Assembly (NCBI RefSeq): GCF_002284575.1
Contig: NZ_NPKJ01000066.1
Coordinates: forward strand, 89,513 to 153,512
DNA from: Mesorhizobium temperatum
GTDB taxonomy: Bacteria; Pseudomonadota; Alphaproteobacteria; Rhizobiales; Rhizobiaceae
Direction: 5' to 3'
DNA length: 64,000 bases
Part shown: piece by piece, positions 61,042 through 64,000 of the stretch
Position numbering within the stretch: position 1 is the first letter of the stretch
Layout of the letters: each line of letters opens with the position of its first letter
Translations under genes and position numbers: made by a program
Notes under the pieces: model-generated
What the model was told of the DNA's origin: nothing
What the model saw: the letters and a program-made list of their open reading frames with translations, nothing else
The model's database searches: none

Positions 61042-62202
61042 ATGGCAGACACGGTGAGCAGTGCGAGCGTGCCAGTGATGCTCGGCGCCCGGGGCTATCC
61101 GACGGCGCTCGAATGGATCGCCCGGCGGGCGGAAGCCTTCGTCATCCCGGTCGCGGCGCTGATCGTCGGCATGGCCCTGTTCAGCCTGTTCATCGCGCTG
61201 GTCGGCAAGTCGCCGGTGCAGCTCTATGAAACGATGTGGCGCGGCGGCTTCGGATCGTGGTTCTCGATCCAGAACTCGCTGTCGCGGGCCGCACCCTTGC
61301 TGCTTGCGGCGCTCTGCGTGGCACTGCCGGCCCGGCTCGGGCTCGTCGTCATCGGTGGCGAAGGCGCGATCGTGCTGGGCGGCGTTGCCGCGGCTGCCAT
61401 GGGCGTGGCCACCAGCGGCGCCCCCGCCTTTTTCGTTATTCTTGCCATGGGCGTGGCGGGCCTGGCCGCCGGCGGCATCTGGATCGGTGCCGTCGGCGCG
61501 CTACGCCACTACCGTGCCGTCAACGAAACCATATCGAGCCTTTTGATGGCCTATATCGCCATCGCCCTGATGAACCATCTGGTGGAAGGGCCACTGCGCG
61601 ATCCCGCCTCGCTCAACAAACCCTCGACCGAGCCGCTGGCGGAGGCCTACCGCATCGGCAACATTCCGGGCATGGACGTGCATTGGGGCCTGGTCGTCGG
61701 CGTCATCGCCTGCATTCTGTCCTGGCTGCTGATCGAAAAGACCAGCTGGGGGTTCGCCGCCCGCATCGCCGGCGGCAATGTCAGGGCAGCCCAGGTCCAG
61801 GGACTTGCCGTCGGACCGCTGATCGTCGGTTTCACCGCGCTGGCCGGCGGCTTCGCCGGTCTTGCCGGCATGCTGGAAGTTGCCGCCGTGCAAGGCAGCG
61901 CCAACGCCTCGCTCGCCGCCGGCTATGGGTATACCGGTATCCTGGTCGCCTTCCTCGCCCGCCACAATCCGCTCGCCATCATCCCGGTCGCCTTCCTGCT
62001 TGGCGGCATCGACGCCTCCGGCGGGCTGATCCAGCGCCGCATGGATCTGCCCGACGCCACCGTGCTGGTGCTGCAAGGCATGCTCTTCGTCGTCATCCTG
62101 TTCAGCGAAACCTTCTACGGCCGCTTCAAGGCCTTTAATCCCGACCTCTGGCAGAGGGGCGATCTCTTGAAGAGGCCCGATCTCCTGAAGGGAACTGCCT
62201 GA
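61042..62202 (+). CDS. ABC permease of the BMP-type importer (NupP/BmpC-like)
   Basis: The protein has 386 residues with about 8-10 membrane segments. Typical blocks are VVIGGEGAIVLGGVAAAAMG and GFAARIAGGNVRAAQVQGL. The family is the BPD_transp_2 permeases that work with BMP proteins. The start has GGAGAC and lies 21 bases after the binding-protein gene; the stop shares a base with the next start. Confidence 0.87.
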   Translation: MADTVSSASVPVMLGARGYPTALEWIARRAEAFVIPVAALIVGMALFSLFIALVGKSPVQLYETMWRGGFGSWFSIQNSLSRAAPLLLAALCVALPARLGLVVIGGEGAIVLGGVAAAAMGVATSGAPAFFVILAMGVAGLAAGGIWIGAVGALRHYRAVNETISSLLMAYIAIALMNHLVEGPLRDPASLNKPSTEPLAEAYRIGNIPGMDVHWGLVVGVIACILSWLLIEKTSWGFAARIAGGNVRAAQVQGLAVGPLIVGFTALAGGFAGLAGMLEVAAVQGSANASLAAGYGYTGILVAFLARHNPLAIIPVAFLLGGIDASGGLIQRRMDLPDATVLVLQGMLFVVILFSETFYGRFKAFNPDLWQRGDLLKRPDLLKGTA

Positions 62203-63128
62203 TGGATGCAACCGAGATCGGCCTCTGGGGCGTTCCGCTCGCCGTGCTCGGCGGCGCCATCCGCGTGTCGACGCCCTTCATCTTCGTGTCGCTGGGCGAA
62301 GCCATCACCGAGCGTTCGGGGCGCATCAATCTCGGTCTCGAAGGCACGCTGGTGTTCGGCGCGATGACCGCCTATGCCGTGGCGGTGATGACCGGCTCGC
62401 CGTGGCTCGGCCTGCTGGCCGCCGCCGCTGCCGGTCTTTGTTTCGGCCTGTTCCACGGCTGGATCTGCAAATTCCGTGGGGTCAATGACATCGCCATCGG
62501 CATTGCGCTGATGCTGTTCGGCTCGGGTCTCGCCTTCTTCTTCGGCAAACCGTTCATCCGGCCCTCGGCGCCCGACCTGCCGGCCATCCCCTTTGGCGGC
62601 TGGTCCGATATTCCGCAGGTGCAGGCGGCGCTCAACGTCAACGTGCTGTTCCTGATCGGCGCAGCACTTGCCGTGTTCCTGTGGTGGGCTTTCCGCAACA
62701 CCCGCGCCGGCCTGATCCTACGCGTGGTCGGCGACAGTTCCGACGCCGCGCGCGCCATGGGCCTCAACCCGAACACCGTGCGCCTCATCGCCACCGGTAT
62801 CGGCGGCGCGCTGGCCGGCATCGGCGGCGCCTATCTGTCGCTCTACTATCCCGGCAGCTGGACCGAAGGCATTTCGTCGGGACAGGGGCTGATGGCGGTG
62901 GCGCTGGTCATCTTCGCGCGCTGGAACCCGCTCGGTTGCTTTGCCGCCGCGCTGCTGTTCGGCGGCGCCGGCGCGCTCGGGCCGGCGCTGCAATCGGTCG
63001 GCGTCACCCAAGGCTACTATCTGTTCTACGCCGCACCCTACATTCTCACCCTCGTCATCATGATCGCCACCTCGTCGCCGAGCCGTTCGCTGGCCGGTGC
63101 GCCGGGCGAACTGTCGATCACCAAATGA
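62202..63128 (+). CDS. ABC permease of the BMP-type importer (NupQ/BmpB-like)
   Basis: The protein has 308 residues, about eight membrane segments and the characteristic RINLGLEGTLVFGAM and GLILRVVGDSSDAARAMGLN motifs. It is the second channel subunit. It overlaps the first permease by one base and is followed 25 bases later by biuH. Confidence 0.87.
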   Translation: MDATEIGLWGVPLAVLGGAIRVSTPFIFVSLGEAITERSGRINLGLEGTLVFGAMTAYAVAVMTGSPWLGLLAAAAAGLCFGLFHGWICKFRGVNDIAIGIALMLFGSGLAFFFGKPFIRPSAPDLPAIPFGGWSDIPQVQAALNVNVLFLIGAALAVFLWWAFRNTRAGLILRVVGDSSDAARAMGLNPNTVRLIATGIGGALAGIGGAYLSLYYPGSWTEGISSGQGLMAVALVIFARWNPLGCFAAALLFGGAGALGPALQSVGVTQGYYLFYAAPYILTLVIMIATSSPSRSLAGAPGELSITK

Positions 63129-63153
63129 CGTTTTTGGACCGGAGTTTTGCTCA

Positions 63154-63855
63154 ATGAACGCCAGAGCCGAAATCACGCAGCGCTACATCGATGCCGATCC
63201 CTATCCATGGCCCTACAATGGCGAGCTTCGGCCCGACAACACGGCGCTGATCATCATCGACATGCAGACCGATTTCTGTGGGCCGGGCGGCTATGTCGAT
63301 CATATGGGCTACGATCTCTCGCTGGTGCGGGCGCCGATCGAACCGATCAGATCGGTGCTGTCTGCCATGCGGGCGAAGGGCTACACCATTATTCATACGC
63401 GCGAGGGCCACCGGCCCGATCTCGCCGACCTGCCGGCCAACAAGCGCTGGCGCTCGCGCCGCATCAATGCCGGCATCGGCGACCCCGGACCCTGCGGGCG
63501 CATCCTGGTGCGCGGCGAGCCGGGCTGGGACATCATCCCCGACCTTTATCCGGCCGAAGGCGAGCCGATCATCGACAAGCCAGGAAAGGGCTCGTTCTGC
63601 GCCACCGACCTCAAGCTGATCCTCAACCAGCGCGGCATCGAAAACATCGTGCTGACCGGCATCACCACCGACGTCTGCGTGCACACGACGATGCGCGAAG
63701 CCAACGACCGCGGCTTCGAATGCGTGATGCTGGAGGATTGCTGCGGGGCGACCGACTACGGCAACCATCTCGCTGCGATCAAGATGATCAAGATGCAAGG
63801 CGGCGTGTTTGGCGCGGTGTCGAACTCGGCGTCCTTCGTTGCCCAGTTGCCATGA
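63154..63855 (+). CDS. biuH: Biuret hydrolase, cysteine hydrolase (isochorismatase-like) family
   Basis: The protein has 233 residues. It converts biuret to allophanate and ammonia. The Asp-Lys-Cys triad falls at the positions known for Rhizobium leguminosarum BiuH: D36 in IIIDMQTDF, K142 in DKPGKGSF, C175 in TTDVCVHTTM. The segments DADPYPWPYNG and REGHRPDLADLPANKRWR also agree with my memory of that enzyme. It is cotranscribed with the BMP importer from a sigma-54 promoter. Allophanate hydrolase is not in the window. Confidence 0.85.
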   Translation: MNARAEITQRYIDADPYPWPYNGELRPDNTALIIIDMQTDFCGPGGYVDHMGYDLSLVRAPIEPIRSVLSAMRAKGYTIIHTREGHRPDLADLPANKRWRSRRINAGIGDPGPCGRILVRGEPGWDIIPDLYPAEGEPIIDKPGKGSFCATDLKLILNQRGIENIVLTGITTDVCVHTTMREANDRGFECVMLEDCCGATDYGNHLAAIKMIKMQGGVFGAVSNSASFVAQLP

Positions 63856-63864
63856 GGTTCGACC

Positions 63865-64000
63865 ATGAGTGACCGCGGCAAAAAAGCGCTTGGCGTCGAG
63901 ACCATCGGCATGAGCATGCGCTTCGGCGCCTTCACCGCGCTCGACGACGTCTCCATCAAGGTGCCGGCGGGATCGTTTCATGCGCTGCTTGGCGAAAACG
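63865..64000 (+). CDS. ATP-binding protein of the BMP-type importer (N-terminal fragment, cut by window end)
   Basis: Forty-five codons from the ATG at 63865, which is 9 bases after the biuH stop. The start of an ABC ATPase is clear: MSMRFGAFTALDDVSIKVPAG, then HALLGEN at the beginning of Walker A, where the sequence ends. RbsA/NupO-like proteins with two ATPase domains are expected for this importer type. Confidence 0.85.
   Translation, partial: MSDRGKKALGVETIGMSMRFGAFTALDDVSIKVPAGSFHALLGEN

Overview
The window is high-GC, densely packed DNA of an alphaproteobacterium of the Rhizobiales, most likely Mesorhizobium or a close relative. Three things point there: the layout of the erythritol locus, the abundant palindromic intergenic repeats of the rhizobial RIME type, and the many ABC importers for scavenged nutrients. 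No rRNA, tRNA, CRISPR, transposase or prophage was seen. Both ends cut through genes. Taxonomy and functions are inferred from remembered family features; no database search was run.

Layout. 1-2688: end of a molybdenum hydroxylase operon. 3067-20251: tetritol/erythritol catabolism. It holds dhaK-dhaL, the rpiB/tpiB/DeoR trio, a class II aldolase, eryC-eryB-hydroxyacid dehydrogenase-eryA, a five-gene polyol ABC importer and eryD. 20756-29616: a five-gene uncharacterised cluster (SWIM zinc finger, DUF5691-like, MoxR AAA+, DUF5682-like, vWA) followed by an FAD-linked oxidase. 29659-31730: pseudouridine breakdown (psuK, psuG). 31993-43948: a peptidoglycan-fragment salvage cluster: RpiR regulator, a second murA, a BadF-type sugar kinase, murQ, a peptide-type ABC importer, an AmiE-like serine hydrolase and anmK. 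Two matching palindromic operators sit at its two promoters. 43949-47120: GNAT enzymes and an MFS/Lrp pair with a 21-bp operator. 47126-53235: a PotABCD-like importer with an Asp/Glu/hydantoin-type racemase and a GntR regulator.

53400-58797 (minus strand) is the most striking part. A sigma-54-type promoter is followed by a guanidine-I (ykkC) riboswitch. Then come a NitT/TauT-type ABC importer, an arginase-family hydrolase resembling the nickel-dependent guanidine hydrolase GdmH, a histidine-rich protein and a HupE/UreJ-type nickel permease. This reads as a complete guanidine uptake and hydrolysis operon with its own nickel supply. It is controlled by guanidine (RNA) and probably by nitrogen status (sigma-54).

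58910-64000: a GntR regulator, then a near-perfect sigma-54 promoter driving a BMP-type ABC importer and biuret hydrolase biuH with its D36/K142/C175 triad. The right-hand 12 kb therefore looks like a nitrogen-scavenging island, in which guanidine and biuret are taken up and hydrolysed to urea, allophanate and ammonia.
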